This document shows positions 42,401 to 53,813 of a stretch of 64,000 nt of DNA, piece by piece (positions within the stretch are counted from its first letter, which is position 1; every line of letters begins with the position of its first letter). The position numbers and the translations under genes are program-made. The stretch covers positions 5,137,104 to 5,201,103 of the forward strand of contig NC_051105.1 of assembly GCF_901709675.1 (NCBI RefSeq). The letters are read 5' to 3'. The DNA is from Syngnathus acus. Taxonomy: Eukaryota > Chordata > Actinopteri > Syngnathiformes > Syngnathidae. The notes below the pieces were generated by a model, which saw only the letters and a list, made by a program, of their open reading frames with translations, had not been told where the DNA came from and did not search any database.

Positions 42401-44307
42401 TAAAAATAAAAAGGGAAAGGCAATTCGCATTGAGAAATGTCCAGAAACTTGTAACCATTGAACATTCCAAAAGCTCAGAGAAGAGTAACATTGCGTTTGA
42501 ATCAACTTTACTATTCTAATGGCATTTTGAGCTAATGAAAAAGAGCCGCTCACAGGAACAGATGAGTGTGCTCAATTAAACTGGTATGTTATGGGAATGC
42601 GGTAAATAACCAGCTGTCACCCGAATGGATTTTAATTGTCACTTTTATTTCAGAAAGCTTTGTTTTGGTAAGTGAGGGACACCCAGTAGAGGTTAAGAAA
42701 GCCCTGCTTGAGTAGGATTCTAAACTTTTTTGACTCAACCTCGCAAAGAGGAAGGATGGCAGTGGTTGGGATAATCCCTTATTCAACTGGACACAAAAAA
42801 GTCAGTGATTATTTGCAAACACTGCATTGCCCACCCTAACCCCATATTGACGACAGGTTTGCCCGTTCGGCCAAGTTGTGCGAACGTTACTTGGATGTGC
42901 CAATGAATGGAAAACACTGTAAAAAAGCGACTGACTAGAAATATCATTATCCATCTTGACGTAGCCTTAGTCGATGTTGTTCTAATGTGTATGTTTTGCA
43001 TATCTTTAGTGTATGAGCAGTCTATCGTGTATATATACACGTAGCTTATTGCAAAGCATTCCCTTCTATAATATTTTTGCGTAATTATAGTAGTACTACT
43101 CATGACATCATCAGTAAATAGTCAACCTCATCTCGACTCTGATCAGATTAATGTAGATGTGCAACTGCTAGTTTGAGTTGAAACTCCACATTCGGCGACA
43201 TGAGATGAACGTACATGACTCCCTGCAGCACTTTCTGTGGGTCGGGGTCAAACAGTCTGTCCACATAATGACGACTCGTGGCAGTGACCTCCTACAACAC
43301 AACAAGTAAAGATACAAATGAATGATTACAATCCAGCAACACATTTTCTATACTTTGTGCCACAATTACAGTCCAAGTAAAGCTTTTAATACTTTTTTTT
43401 ATGCCCATACCATGCCCATGTCTTCTTTCACTGCTCTAGTAGTCATGCACCCATCAGCTGCATGTGACACAACTCTAAAATATTGTTTTTCAGTGACAGC
43501 CAGAACGATCTACACGACGTGTGACCTCGTCACGGCGCCAAGAGTGCAGCGTTAGCTCAACGAGTACAATCTGGCAATCACTGATGCCAACCCCCTTGCA
43601 TGATAAATAATTCATAACATGGGTTATTTCGAGATTTTGGCCAGCTGTTGGTGGCAACTAACCTATAACTAACCATGATAGTAGGAAGGAGCAACCTGTC
43701 ACCTGGTAATAATACGTATATGAACGTTGTGTTTCATAAACATGTATGGTTAGTTGACATCAGCATAATGAGGGGGGAGGTACGCGAAGGGATACATATC
43801 TTAATCGTACGATGCATAACCAATGGTTAAATATATTTGAGTTAAAAGAAACAGAAACAACTTGTAGCAGTTAGCCGCTAAAGCAATCTGGGTGACACTG
43901 ACAGCTCGTTGAGCGCTCGTTTCGCTTCACAAAATAGCCGAGACGGACGCAGAGACGTGGTTGATCGCCGGTGCAACTTCAGGTGTTCCCAAAGTCCCCG
44001 CCTATCCGTGCGGGGAAAACGTTTAAAACGAATGCTCACTTTCAGGTAAGCACTACAGTAGGCGGACCGCTAACCTCGCTACATGTTGCTGTGCAGTCTG
44101 CAGAGCCTATGGATTAGCCTCTGTGCTAACAAGGAGCATAGAGTCGTTGTAGTTTGACAACAACGTCAACTAGTTGCCCTTCATAATTTACAACAGGGAG
44201 GGGGAGAAATGGGCACAGTGGAGACGAAAACTAGTGTAAGAATCGATAAGCGTGACACTCACAGACAGCACACTGATGCGGAGAGGGGCCTCCAACAAGC
44301 ACGCCAT
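36460..44307 (-). CDS. armc8: Armadillo repeat-containing protein 8 (CTLH/GID E3 ligase subunit), complete
   Basis: Scaffold subunit of the CTLH ubiquitin ligase (yeast Gid5 counterpart), cytoplasmic and nuclear. Coding exons, high to low: 44307-44263, 43291-43215, 42125-42054, 41851-41709, 41622-41525, 41446-41354, 41259-41179, 40867-40792, 40576-about 40486, 40416-40356, 40272-40072, 39998-39903, 39589-39507, 39017-38936, 38785-38699, 38430-38338, 38245-38096, 37562-37467, 37382-37287, 37030-36958, 36669-36576, 36493-36460 (TGA). The sum is 2022 bases, 673 residues, the same length as I recall for human ARMC8. The start encodes [15 protein letters not shown], matching the long human isoform. 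Recognisable stretches: [70 protein letters not shown] and the end AMQQYLA. All introns are GT/AG. The protein is made of helical armadillo repeats throughout. Introns over 300 bases are at 42126-43214, 43292-44262, 37563-38095, 39018-39506 and 40868-41178, with nothing recognised in them. Confidence 0.97.
42126..44262 (-). other. armc8 introns 1 and 2 with the small exon 2 between
   Basis: Two AT-rich introns (43292-44262 and 42126-43214) around the 77-base second coding exon. GC content rises toward 43900-44400, as expected near a promoter. No other gene is seen. Confidence 0.75.
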
Positions 44308-45338
44308 ATCTCGTCCCCCGATCGAGCGCCCCAATCGGCGCAAGACTTTGCAAACACTCCACCCCCCAGAGCAGCTTTGGGCGGCCTCTTTAAAGGAAAT
44401 ACAGTTAAATCAATCAAGTCTTTGTTTGAGTTTTCAATTAAAAAAGTGAGGCGTATCCCCTTGCGGACACAAATGTAATTACGAGCTTCAAAGTAACACC
44501 GCTAACTTGGCGTTTTGTCTGACAGGCAGGCAGTGGATTTGTCTGTCAAGTAAACATAAGCGTGACGTAAAGTGGTTATTAAGTAATAGATTCGTCACAT
44601 TAAACCGCACAACAGAACAAAAAACAGAGAATAAATTCGCCTGTATTTTGCTTCCAAATAACCTATGCGCACCAATTATGTAATTTTAAAAGTTCAAAAT
44701 GTCTTCTATTAATAAGTGTTGAATCTGCTGCTGGTGATCAAAATTGTTGGTCTGTTTTTGACCTGCGCATGCGCACGGGACTCTGAATGCATGGTGGTTC
44801 ATTTCGTTGCTCACTCAGACAGTTTTTCATCAAAACATGTACTTTTTCATCAATTGGGGGCCTTACGGCGTGCAAAAGTGACTCTGCGTCCATTTGCCCC
44901 CCTCGTACGTCCTCCGTAAGTTGTGTTTATTTGTTGCTTAAAAGAACAATCAACGTGTATTCTTCGCCACGAGTGAGTACGCTCATGATTGGCGACTAGT
45001 TAAATTAGGTAACAGAACAAAACAACATTGCGCGGTTATTGGACCCTTTTTAACAATGTAAAATCAACGTTTATGATCATTCAATTGCATTATATTTAGA
45101 TACGTAAAATAATGCAGTTATTTATTGATAGTGTCAACAAGCGATTTGTCCAAATGAACCCCTGTTCCAATACATGTCGTGTAGCAGGGACAAGTGGAAT
45201 TTGCATGTTCTTGAGTATGCGTGGGTTTTCTTTGCGACTTGAGATTCCTCTTGAATTCTAAATTCTCCTTCCCAAGCTGACCATGTTGTCTTTCTTTAGG
45301 CAGCAAAAGAATCAAGAGCGCCTTAACTGGTTACAGCC
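44308..45338. promoter_or_regulatory. Shared armc8-dbr1 head-to-head promoter region
   Basis: The start codons of armc8 (minus) and dbr1 (plus) are 1.03 kb apart and diverge, a usual bidirectional promoter layout for housekeeping genes. It contains an NRF1-type site. A likely dbr1 5' untranslated exon ends near 44915 (cctcc then gtaagt) and splices to an acceptor tttctttag at 45299, which would place the dbr1 start codon in exon 2. The exact transcription starts cannot be seen. Confidence 0.65.
44764..44775. promoter_or_regulatory. NRF1-type palindromic site
   Basis: tgcgcatgcgca matches the NRF1 consensus YGCGCAYGCGCR. It lies between the two divergent start codons, where NRF1 commonly drives housekeeping promoters. 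Confidence 0.7.
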
Positions 45339-48300
45339 ATGAAGATAGCAGTGGAGGGCTGTTGCCATGGTGAGCTGGACAAGATCTATGAGACCATCAG
45401 CTACCTGGAGAAGAAGGAAGGCATCAAAGTGGACTTGCTGCTTTGCTGCGGCGACTTCCAGGCTGTGCGCAACGAAGGCGACCTCAAGTGCATGGCGGTG
45501 CCTGCCAAGTACCGAACCATGCAAACCTTTTATAAGTCAGTGCCTCTTAATTATTTGTTTATTTCAAGTCACAGGTGGGCTTATGTTGAAACAAAATCTT
45601 TGTTACAGGTACTACTCTGGAGAAAAGAAGGCTCCCATTCTTACTATCTTCATCGGTGGTAACCACGAGGCCTCCAATCATCTGCAGGAGCTTTCTTATG
45701 GAGGCTGGGTAGCTCCTAATATATATTATTTGGGTAGGGACTGTCTAACAATACACAGTTTCATAGCTATAAAAATACTTTCTAATTGACTGTATTTGTT
45801 TTATTTCATGAATACATAAATACAAGTTGCTCCTCCATTTGTACCTGATACTGTCAGTAAGCACTATAACATTCTGTTGTATCTGCGAATCTCCAACTTC
45901 ATCTGCAGGTTACGCTGGGGTCATTCGATACAAAGGGATCCGAATTGGCGGCATTTCTGGAATTTTTAAGTCACATGACTACAGAAGAGGTGAGTTCACC
46001 CTCAAACTGGACAGCACAGTGGACTGTACACCACCAAGCAGTGTTTTGATTAGGTCTGTTGCCTCATTTTAGGTCACTACGAGTTCCCACCATACAACCC
46101 CGAAACCCTGAGAAGCGTCTATCATGTACGAAATATTGAGGTGTTTAAACTCAAGCAGGTAATCATCAAATATTCATCTTGCTTGCTCATTCTCACAATG
46201 TCACTTTTTATTTCATTGTTGATTTTATTAAAGACTATGGTTTTAACATGTAACCCTAAAAAAAAAAAAAATAGTCTAGCAACCAGCTTGACACGTTTAT
46301 TTTAATATGCAGAATGTGTTCTTATAATAATAATAATGAAAGATGCTAAAAGGTAATCAGTTAGTAGATTTATATTTACCTAGGGTAATGTTGTTTCCTG
46401 AAATTTGCAAGCTTCATTGGCTGTAAAAATGTTACAACTCTGGCTGCTTTGATTACCTTGGATAAACTGATACAAAAAGGCCGAAGCAAAATCTCTGCCT
46501 TAAAGTTTCAAAATGATACATTTTGCGCATAGACAGATTGTTGATAAAATAACTACTAATTGTTATTGCAGACTCAAGTTTTTTTGAATCACAAAATCCT
46601 GGCCTTTGAGAAGGGCTGTGTATGTAGACATGATTTTAAAAATGTCCTATATTTCTTTCATAAATGTGATATAATATTGAGCCGCACATGCTTACTGCTC
46701 ACATTTAGTGAAGTAGTATTTTAATAGAAGTGGGCTTGATTATGTCATATAAACAATACTTGGCCATGGGAAATGGTTGATGCAATTTAGCTTCATTGTT
46801 AAGATGTTTTTGTTTTCAAATAAACACGTGACATTGAAAGAAGTGAATTAAAAGCATATTGTCCATTCTCAAATTCCATTCAGCTTCGCATGCCCGTTGA
46901 CATTTTCCTGAGCCACGACTGGCCTCGCGGTATCTATCATCACGGCCCCTTGGAGGAGCTCCTCCGGAAGAAGAAGTTTTTTCGGCAAGAAGTAGAGTCC
47001 AATTCTCTTGGAAGTCCCGCAGCCGCCGAGCTCCTGGAGCATCTCCAGCCTACCTACTGGTTCTCGGCGCATCTTCACGTCAAATTTGCTGCTCTCAAGC
47101 AGCATCCCGTAAGTCTGGCGGTTAACCTTCAATTGCTTAAATTGTTGTTAAAAACATTTTTCACGAGATATCTTTCCTACGTTATTAAAGCCTAAACCTA
47201 ACGCTGCCCCGCGGGTCACCAAATTCCTGTCGCTGGATAAATGTCTGCCCTATCGACAATTCTTGCAGGTGAGGGAACGTCCGGTAATATGTGCCAATAC
47301 AGAGATGGTAGCTTGACAAGATGCATGCTCTGGTTGTAGATTGTGGACATACCGGATAGAGACGGTTCATCCGATGATCTGGAATACGACCCCGAATGGC
47401 TCGCCATCTTGAAGGCCACCAATGATTTGCAGAGGACCGCCCCTCATCCCTGGAACCCGCCGGAGAATAACGGCTTACATGAACGGTACACACACCTTGC
47501 TATATTATTTACATCTATGCTTCATCAAAACAATCAATTAAAAATATAGTATAGCAGGAACTGACTTTTGCCCTCTTGTGCTTCTTGATGACATTCTTAC
47601 GCCAATTCAGAAACTAGCTTGTAACCTCGAAGGACCGTTGAGGACCTCTTGGATTGGTAAAAAGAAAACCTATCGTGACAGTTTCGGTTTTAAAATAAAT
47701 CCTATCTTATTTAATATCGCCGATGTACCTAATTTTGTGGCCATTGATTGTACTTGTATATGCTAGTGTTGATTCTGCCTTGTTGTCGTCATAAATCCTC
47801 GTGAAAATTGTTGTCACGTTATCTGGGCTTTGTTGTCCATCAGGTGGGACTTTACGGTTTCTGAAGATGCGATGATGAAGGTGGTGGAGCAGCTCAGTGG
47901 CGAACTCGCCATCCCGGACAACTTCAGTTGCACAGTGCCGCCTTACGACCCAAGCAGCCCCCAGTACCACGCTGCCCCCAGCTACAACGGCAACCCTCAG
48001 ACCACAGAGCTGTGTGCCACCTTGGGTCTCACAGATCTCTACACCCAAGCGGGCCAGTCTGGCGACAGGAGCGGGTCTCAGGGCGGCCTCACCTCTGAGG
48101 AAGTTGACACTCAGAGCGGCGATGAGCCCAGCGACTACCCAACTGACATTTCGGGCGCATCGAATTCCTTCAATCCCGATGAGATCATCATAGAGGACGA
48201 GTGGGAGGAGGAGGCGGGTGAGGAAGAGCCCAAAAGCAGCGCTGATCCAAAAGTGCCCCAGGGCAACTCCCACACACCGGGCGGCATGGTCTTGCCCCCA

Positions 48301-48543
48301 CCCAAATCTCAAGTGTCGCCCATTCCCATGTCCCCCATTATGGACCTGCCTCCCCCTTGCCACTCTACCCCGGCCGTCCCTCGTCTTGCTCCAATCAACT
48401 TGGAGTCAAACGATGAGCGCTTCCTCAAACGGACCAGCGACAAAGTAGGTGACGTGGAAAGCCAGACCGCTACCACACCGCGGATCAAACGCAGGAACCA
48501 ATCAATCTATGCCAGCGTGGAGGATGATGAATGTGACGAATAG
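45339..48543 (+). CDS. dbr1: RNA lariat debranching enzyme, complete
   Basis: Nuclear metallophosphoesterase that hydrolyses the 2'-5' branch of excised intron lariats. Coding exons: 45339-45535, 45609-45733, 45909-45989, 46073-46158, 46884-47108, 47191-47268, 47340-47485, 47844-48543 (TAG). Total 1638 bases, 545 residues (human 544), with GT/AG junctions. Start [19 protein letters not shown]; metal and catalytic motifs [38 protein letters not shown] and FSAHLHVKF are all present. The C-terminal half contains the DBR1 domain, then an acidic stretch ([14 protein letters not shown]) and a basic nuclear-signal-like end ([17 protein letters not shown]). The last intron-exon junction gives NGLHERWDF. 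The gene diverges from armc8 and converges on rab5b. Introns of 46159-46883 and 47486-47843 hold nothing recognised. Confidence 0.98.
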
Positions 48544-49699
48544 CTGAAAATATTTTTTTTAAGGTATTCATTTTCTAACTTTTTAATGGAACAAAGGTGT
48601 TTTCCTTTTTTTAGTAGAGATTTAAATTTTTTAATGGTTAGAAACCATTTTTTGTAAATGTGATTTCAAGACAGCAGAAATTGTTACTATTTGGAAAATC
48701 TTTTGTAAACAGCAAAACAGGAAGCATCAATATTGTTTTACTTCCTTTCATGAATTCCCAATACATTGACGTACTCATACCTTTTTATTTATTTGAATGT
48801 ATTCCAAACACTCAAGATAAAGCAGTGAAAACACAATGTCGGGTAAATTTTGAAAAGTTAACATCCAAATTAAACAAATTAGGTGTTCAACATTCCATAT
48901 CTCTAGAAACAGTTTATCAATCTGAATTTCCATCCATCCATTTGTAAATTGTTCAATCAAAAAAGATGAGAAGCCACAATTTTAGGAATTTTCATCAATG
49001 TCAACACCTAATGCGTTTGTCGATGTTTTTAACTTCACCCCTCCGCACTCACACTTTCAACATAAGCTCACACATACGTACACCTTCTCCAACACATTCA
49101 ACAATAAATTAATTGCACTCTTCATTCCATCCTCCATTGACAAAATTGAAAATGCCTTGCGGCAGGTATCGGTACTCCCTGTACTTTCTGCTATGCACAC
49201 AATATTAGCACAAAAAAAAAAAAAAAAGTAATGTCAGCAAACGCATTGTGGCTCATGCCTTTATTGTCGCTATGGTGTGAGAGCAATGGCATGTATTTTG
49301 CTTTTTACTGTCGGACATGTATGGGGTCTTATATGAATACAAAAACATAAAACACATAAACTGTGCTGGTTAGTTTTCGGACCCAGATGACCAGACAGAT
49401 GAAGCGTGTCAAGCACATTTAGCCTCTTTTATTTTACCACATCATATTGCTTCGTTCTTTGCTTGTTGGTTTTGTACAAGTGTAGGTTATCAGGCAGGAG
49501 TCAAGCTGAAATGATGCAAGGCAGAATATACACAATTTGTGTCCTCCATTTTTGTAGTTGCTTTCCCTTTTTCTCGGCAGGCTTCATTCACTGATGAGGA
49601 TGATTGTTCAAGACGGTTAGCTGAGGAAGAAGGGATACTTTTGGAGCGGGATTGTGGTGATGGAGTTCACATGGTAGTACATGATGGGGGGGGCGTGGT
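48544..49699. other. Convergent dbr1/rab5b 3' region
   Basis: Holds the 3' untranslated regions of dbr1 (plus) and rab5b (minus). A candidate AATAAA for dbr1 lies near 49103; candidate minus-strand signals (tttatt on the plus strand) lie near 49260 and 49428. A poly-A run occurs near 49213-49227. No additional gene is seen. Confidence 0.65.
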
Positions 49700-51075
49700 C
49701 TAGTTCCCGCCGCAGCAAGCTCTGGTGGAGTGGGCGTCAGGGTCCTGAAGGTTGACCCCTCGATGTCGCGCTGCGTGTGTTGGGTTTTGGGTGTCTGTTT
49801 TTGGCATCTTTTTGGCTGCAAGGACACAAGTATCAACACAAACTTCGATCTCGGCAATCCGTTGCAATAGACACTTTACGATTCAGTTGTTTTAGCAGAA
49901 GTAAGCCCAAATTAACACTGCAATTCAAGAAATTAGACACAAATATAAAGCAACTCACCGATGGCCAGGAAAAGCTCGTTGACGTTCATGGCCGTCTTGG
50001 CCGACGTTTCCATGAAGAGCAGGCTCGTGTCATCGGCGTACGTCTGCGCTTCCTTTGCCATTAGGAGAGAAACGTTGAACACTTTTGAATTCAACTCAAA
50101 GTGAGGGGGGAAAAATACGATTGTCATGCGGGACGTCAGGAAATAAGGTTTGTGCTTTTGAGGGGTTGGCATTTTTCTTTGGCTTTTTTGTGATAACACC
50201 ACAGAAGGTTACCAGTAATGGTACATAATCCAATATCTACACATGGCATTTAAAAATTGCACACTTTTTCCAGACACATATGCGTCGAAGCTAATGTTTG
50301 ACGAGGTGTCATGGATTTATGAAATTCGATTATAGAGCACTATCAATACTTTTGCCTTCACAAAAACAGCTATGTTGTTTTCATTTGAGGTCTTAGTAGT
50401 TCTTTTGTTTTAATTACCTCATACTCTACTAGTCTCTTCTCAGCCAAGTCTGCCTTGTTGCCCGCCAAAGCGATGACAATGTTGGGACTGGCCTGCCTCT
50501 GCAGCTCCTTCACCCAGGCCTTGGCCCTCTCAAAGGTTTCCTGTACACGTCAACAAAACAACACACACCATAAAGTGGATGACAGCACAGCACAAGAAAT
50601 AGTAAATAATTATCAACCACTTTATTAGGTACATCTCTTCACTACATTGTGAATGGAATGTGCGTGTTGCATACCGGCTTGGTGATGTCAAAAACTACGA
50701 TGGCAGCCTGAGCGCCTCGGTAGTACATGGGTGCCAGGCTGTGGTAACGCTCCTGTCCTGCTGTGTCCCAGATCTCAAACTTGACAGTGGTGTCATCTAA
50801 ACACACTGACTGAGCCAGGAAGGCAGCTGTGACACACAAAAACATATTTTATTCCAAATGTGAATAATAAACACAGATTGATTTTCATCATGATCCCCGC
50901 AGCCCTCACCTCCTATGGTGGTCTCCTGAAACTCGTCAAACTGCCCCTTGACGAAGCGTAGCACCAGACTGGACTTGCCTACTGCCATGTCACCCAGCAG
51001 CACCAACTTGAACTGGCAGATCTTGGTTTGCTGCAGCGCGCCATTGGAGCGGCCGCCACTCCCTCGGGAGCTCAT
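49700..51075 (-). CDS. rab5b: Small GTPase Rab5 (Rab5B type), complete
   Basis: Regulator of early endosome fusion, acting on endosome and plasma membranes as a GTP switch. Coding exons, high to low: 51075-50910, 50826-50675, 50540-about 50418, 50052-49959, 49815-49700 (TAG). About 216 residues (human RAB5B 215). Motifs: P-loop GDMAVGKSS, switch [27 protein letters not shown], and a C-terminal CCGGN prenylation motif. [18 protein letters not shown] and NELFLAIAKK fit Rab5B better than Rab5A or Rab5C, but the N-terminal part is rather divergent, so the paralogue call is less sure than the family. The start [12 protein letters not shown] is the first ATG in frame; upstream codons in the same frame lack an ATG. 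An acceptor near 51131 (ccgtacag in minus sense) and a donor at 51909 suggest a 5' untranslated exon upstream. Confidence 0.9.
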
Positions 51076-52281
51076 AGCGACCCGTGTCAGGGTGCCGTCG
51101 GGGGAAGGTCGCCGTCGCTCAGCCTCCAACCTGTACGGTCAAGCCTTGCTGGTTATATCCCGTGTGCTCTGTTGCAACCAATCACAGAGAACAAGGTCAT
51201 CACAGGGTCTGCTATTTCCTGGTTTGTAGACAGTTGGTGAATATTTCACACTTTCATCTAACATGTTGACAACTTGTTTCATGAACCATTCCGAGGTGAA
51301 GCAATAAGGCCACTGAGGATAGAAAAAATCCGGCCCTTATGGTGGGCAGCTAGCTGGTCCTCTAAGAAATAAAAAGAGACTGATTGTCGACATAGTTAGA
51401 GTTCTAATGATAGTTTGTTTTGTTTCTTTCGGTTACAGGACATGCATGCATTATTACATGTAAATGCTTTTTTTCACATATCAGGATGACACATTTACAA
51501 TGCAAATTTTTCATTTTGCTTAACGATGTGGGTGAAGTGTTTTTGACTGATCTGAAAATATTTAAATCACCTGAAATTCCACACTATACAAACACATTAT
51601 TAGAAGTGCTGTTTCTCCTGTCTTTGCAAACAATGTTGGAAACAATACCGCAATCTTGTCACAGAACAATACACCCTGCAGGCAAGCATTTCATTAGCTT
51701 CCTTGTTGATTCGTGTGGTGACGCCATCAGATGTTATCATTTGTTTGGTTGCTAGCATGAGACCGGCTATATATGTCCACTTCAGCTTGGACGTCAGAAA
51801 AACGCTAACCTGCTAATGATATCAAATATTTGACAGCAATTTCATAACACGATGACGTCTTTTTTTGCTTGAATCTTATTACTGTGAGAGGGGGGTCAAA
51901 GACACTTACCGTAAATAGTGTCGCTTCCCGTGACCGTTGACTTCAATGTAGCAACATCAGCTGGCTGACGCCAAACGCTTCCTGTTGGGGAAATCGCGCA
52001 TGCGCGCTGCATGTCTGCCGCATTGTCAAACAAGCCCAAGAGATGCATGTCAAAATGCTGCTTACGTGCTTTCACAATAAATAAATGATTATTTGTCATG
52101 CAGCGAGACGTTGTAGAGGGCAAATTGGACTGGGGGAGGGGTGGTCCAAATGAAATGCCCAAGCAGTATATAAAAAAACAATTAACCAGTTTATAATTGC
52201 TGCGGCGTCAAGGGTTGAGGCGTTCTCCAGGCCACTCGGTGGCGCTGTGAGGCATAGAAGCTGTCAACGGGGAGCAGTGAG
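51076..52281 (-). promoter_or_regulatory. rab5b 5' untranslated region, first intron and promoter
   Basis: In minus-strand sense, a non-coding first exon ends at 51910 (tttacg then gtaagt) and would splice to the acceptor near 51131, 50-odd bases before the start codon. An NRF1-type site lies about 90 bp upstream of that donor. The intron shows no other feature. The transcription start is inferred, not seen. Confidence 0.55.
51996..52005. promoter_or_regulatory. NRF1-type core site at rab5b promoter
   Basis: gcgcatgcgc core of the NRF1 motif in a locally CpG-rich patch just upstream of the predicted rab5b non-coding exon. Confidence 0.55.
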
Positions 52282-53443
52282 TAGAGATGTGCATTCCAGT
52301 TCTTTTAAGTGAACTGAATCTTTAGAATCAGTTCACTCAAAAGATTCGTTCAAACGAATTGTTCAACGAATCACCCCCCCCCCCCCCCCACACACACACA
52401 CTGATCTTACAACTACACCCCCCCCCCCCCAATTAATAATAATAATAATAATAATTGGCTCAAAAGAACGAATCTTTGCAGTGAACGAGAGTGAACGAAT
52501 CACTTTAGGAAGTGATTTATCACTTCCTAAAGTGATTCGTTCTTTTTTCAGTTCATATGACTTCAACCAGTAGGTGTCGGTAATGCCCATTGAAGCTGGT
52601 GTCACCTCGCCGTAAAACAAAACGAAGAAGAAAATGACGTCACTTCCCGTTCACGAACGAGTCGCGAATTGCATTTCCCGTTCACCAACGAACGTATCAG
52701 TGAGTGAACAAATCAGTGAGTGAGTGATTCGCATTTCCAGTTCATCGCGAGAAATGATCAGTGAGGGAACGAATCCTGACTTTCCCGTTCGCGAACGAGT
52801 CAATGGGTCAATTGCCCTCGTTCCTTCCCGTGTATCAACGGATCAGTCAGTGAACGTGTTGCGTCTCCCTCCTGGCGTGAACTGTGTAAGCCAGAATGTA
52901 AAGAAAGAACCACTCACTGAAACACCACTTCTTTTATGCGCGTTTTCTCCAAGCGAACGGCTAACTTTATTGCATGTAGGGATGCGCCGTTATGCAACAA
53001 CGGGGAGATAATGCTTCTCTTTGGGTAATCTTGATTTTATAACACTTGTAGTAGTTTTTAAATAACGTGTATGCATATATACGTCAAAATATTGTTGTCC
53101 AATATATCTACTGCAATTTCGCATTGGATTGCTGGTTTGAAATTTACTTTTAATATTATTATTTTTAATAAACATTTATGTTGAAACTTGTTTGGTGTTT
53201 TATTCCTTGTTTTTATATTCGCCAATTAAACATTTGGTTAACTGCTTTATATGACAATATGTGTAGGTACACCTCATGGACACTTCAAAAGGTACACGAC
53301 ACGAGGTAAAATAAAAAAAAAAGAATAAATAAATAAATAAGAAAGTGTAGTGAACGATTCGGTGAACGATTCTTTTGAGCAAACCTTTTGAGTGAACCGA
53401 TTCTAAATATTCAGTTCACTTTAAACTGGAATGCACATCACTA
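52282..53443 (+). mobile_element. DNA-transposon-like element, left palindrome arm
   Basis: About 1.16 kb bounded by inverted termini: TAGAGATGTGCATTCCAG at the left and, in reverse complement, TAGTGATGTGCATTCCAG at the right. The terminal similarity continues for about 90 bp (aagtgaactgaat, cagttcactcaaaag). No transposase is visible. Ends of the form TAGNGATG suggest a hAT-like non-autonomous element, but no clear target duplication was found. C-runs near 52373 and 52418 and an AAT run near 52434 interrupt the outer part. Confidence 0.7.
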
Positions 53444-53483
53444 GTACAAAAAAGTGCAGACGGCCTTGGGCTGCCAGGTCGAA

Positions 53484-53545
53484 ATAGCTGACTGGTTAGT
53501 GACACGGGCTCTTGCTCTCTAAGAACTTGGTTCAATCCCAGGTGT
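53484..53545 (+). repeat. tRNA-like (SINE-like) segment in left arm
   Basis: Contains tagctgactgg, close to a Pol III A box, and ggttcaatccc, an exact B-box match, about 50 bases apart. It has the look of a tRNA-derived SINE head. A mirror copy is in the right arm. Confidence 0.4.
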
Positions 53546-53813
53546 GCGCATATACCTATACGTGCTTTTAGACTTGGAACCTCGCTTTGTATGCGTTTTT
53601 TACGTTTAGCTCCTGCAGAATGTGAAAATGAACAAAATCTTTTCACGCAGGTGTGTTTAACGCGGGTAACCTGGAAAACATATTCGAACGCGGCCCAGAG
53701 GACTAGAGCTTGATACCTGTGACCTTTGACCATGATATTTCCCTAATAAAGTGGCCTGTTATTAGGTACACTTGAAAATGGCGGTGTACCTAATGGAGTG
53801 TCCGTGTGATTCC

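Noticed and set aside
44209-44478. Plus-strand 89-residue frame over the armc8 start
   Set aside because: It is antisense to armc8 exon 1 and its GC-rich promoter; the minus-strand frame matches the ARMC8 N-terminus.
47707-48363. 218-residue frame on the minus strand
   Set aside because: It is the antisense shadow of the last dbr1 exon, whose plus-strand frame matches the family and has splice support.
51076-51129. N-terminal extension of Rab5b ([11 protein letters not shown]...)
   Set aside because: The frame opens with TTG, not ATG; the first ATG gives the normal Rab5 N-terminus.
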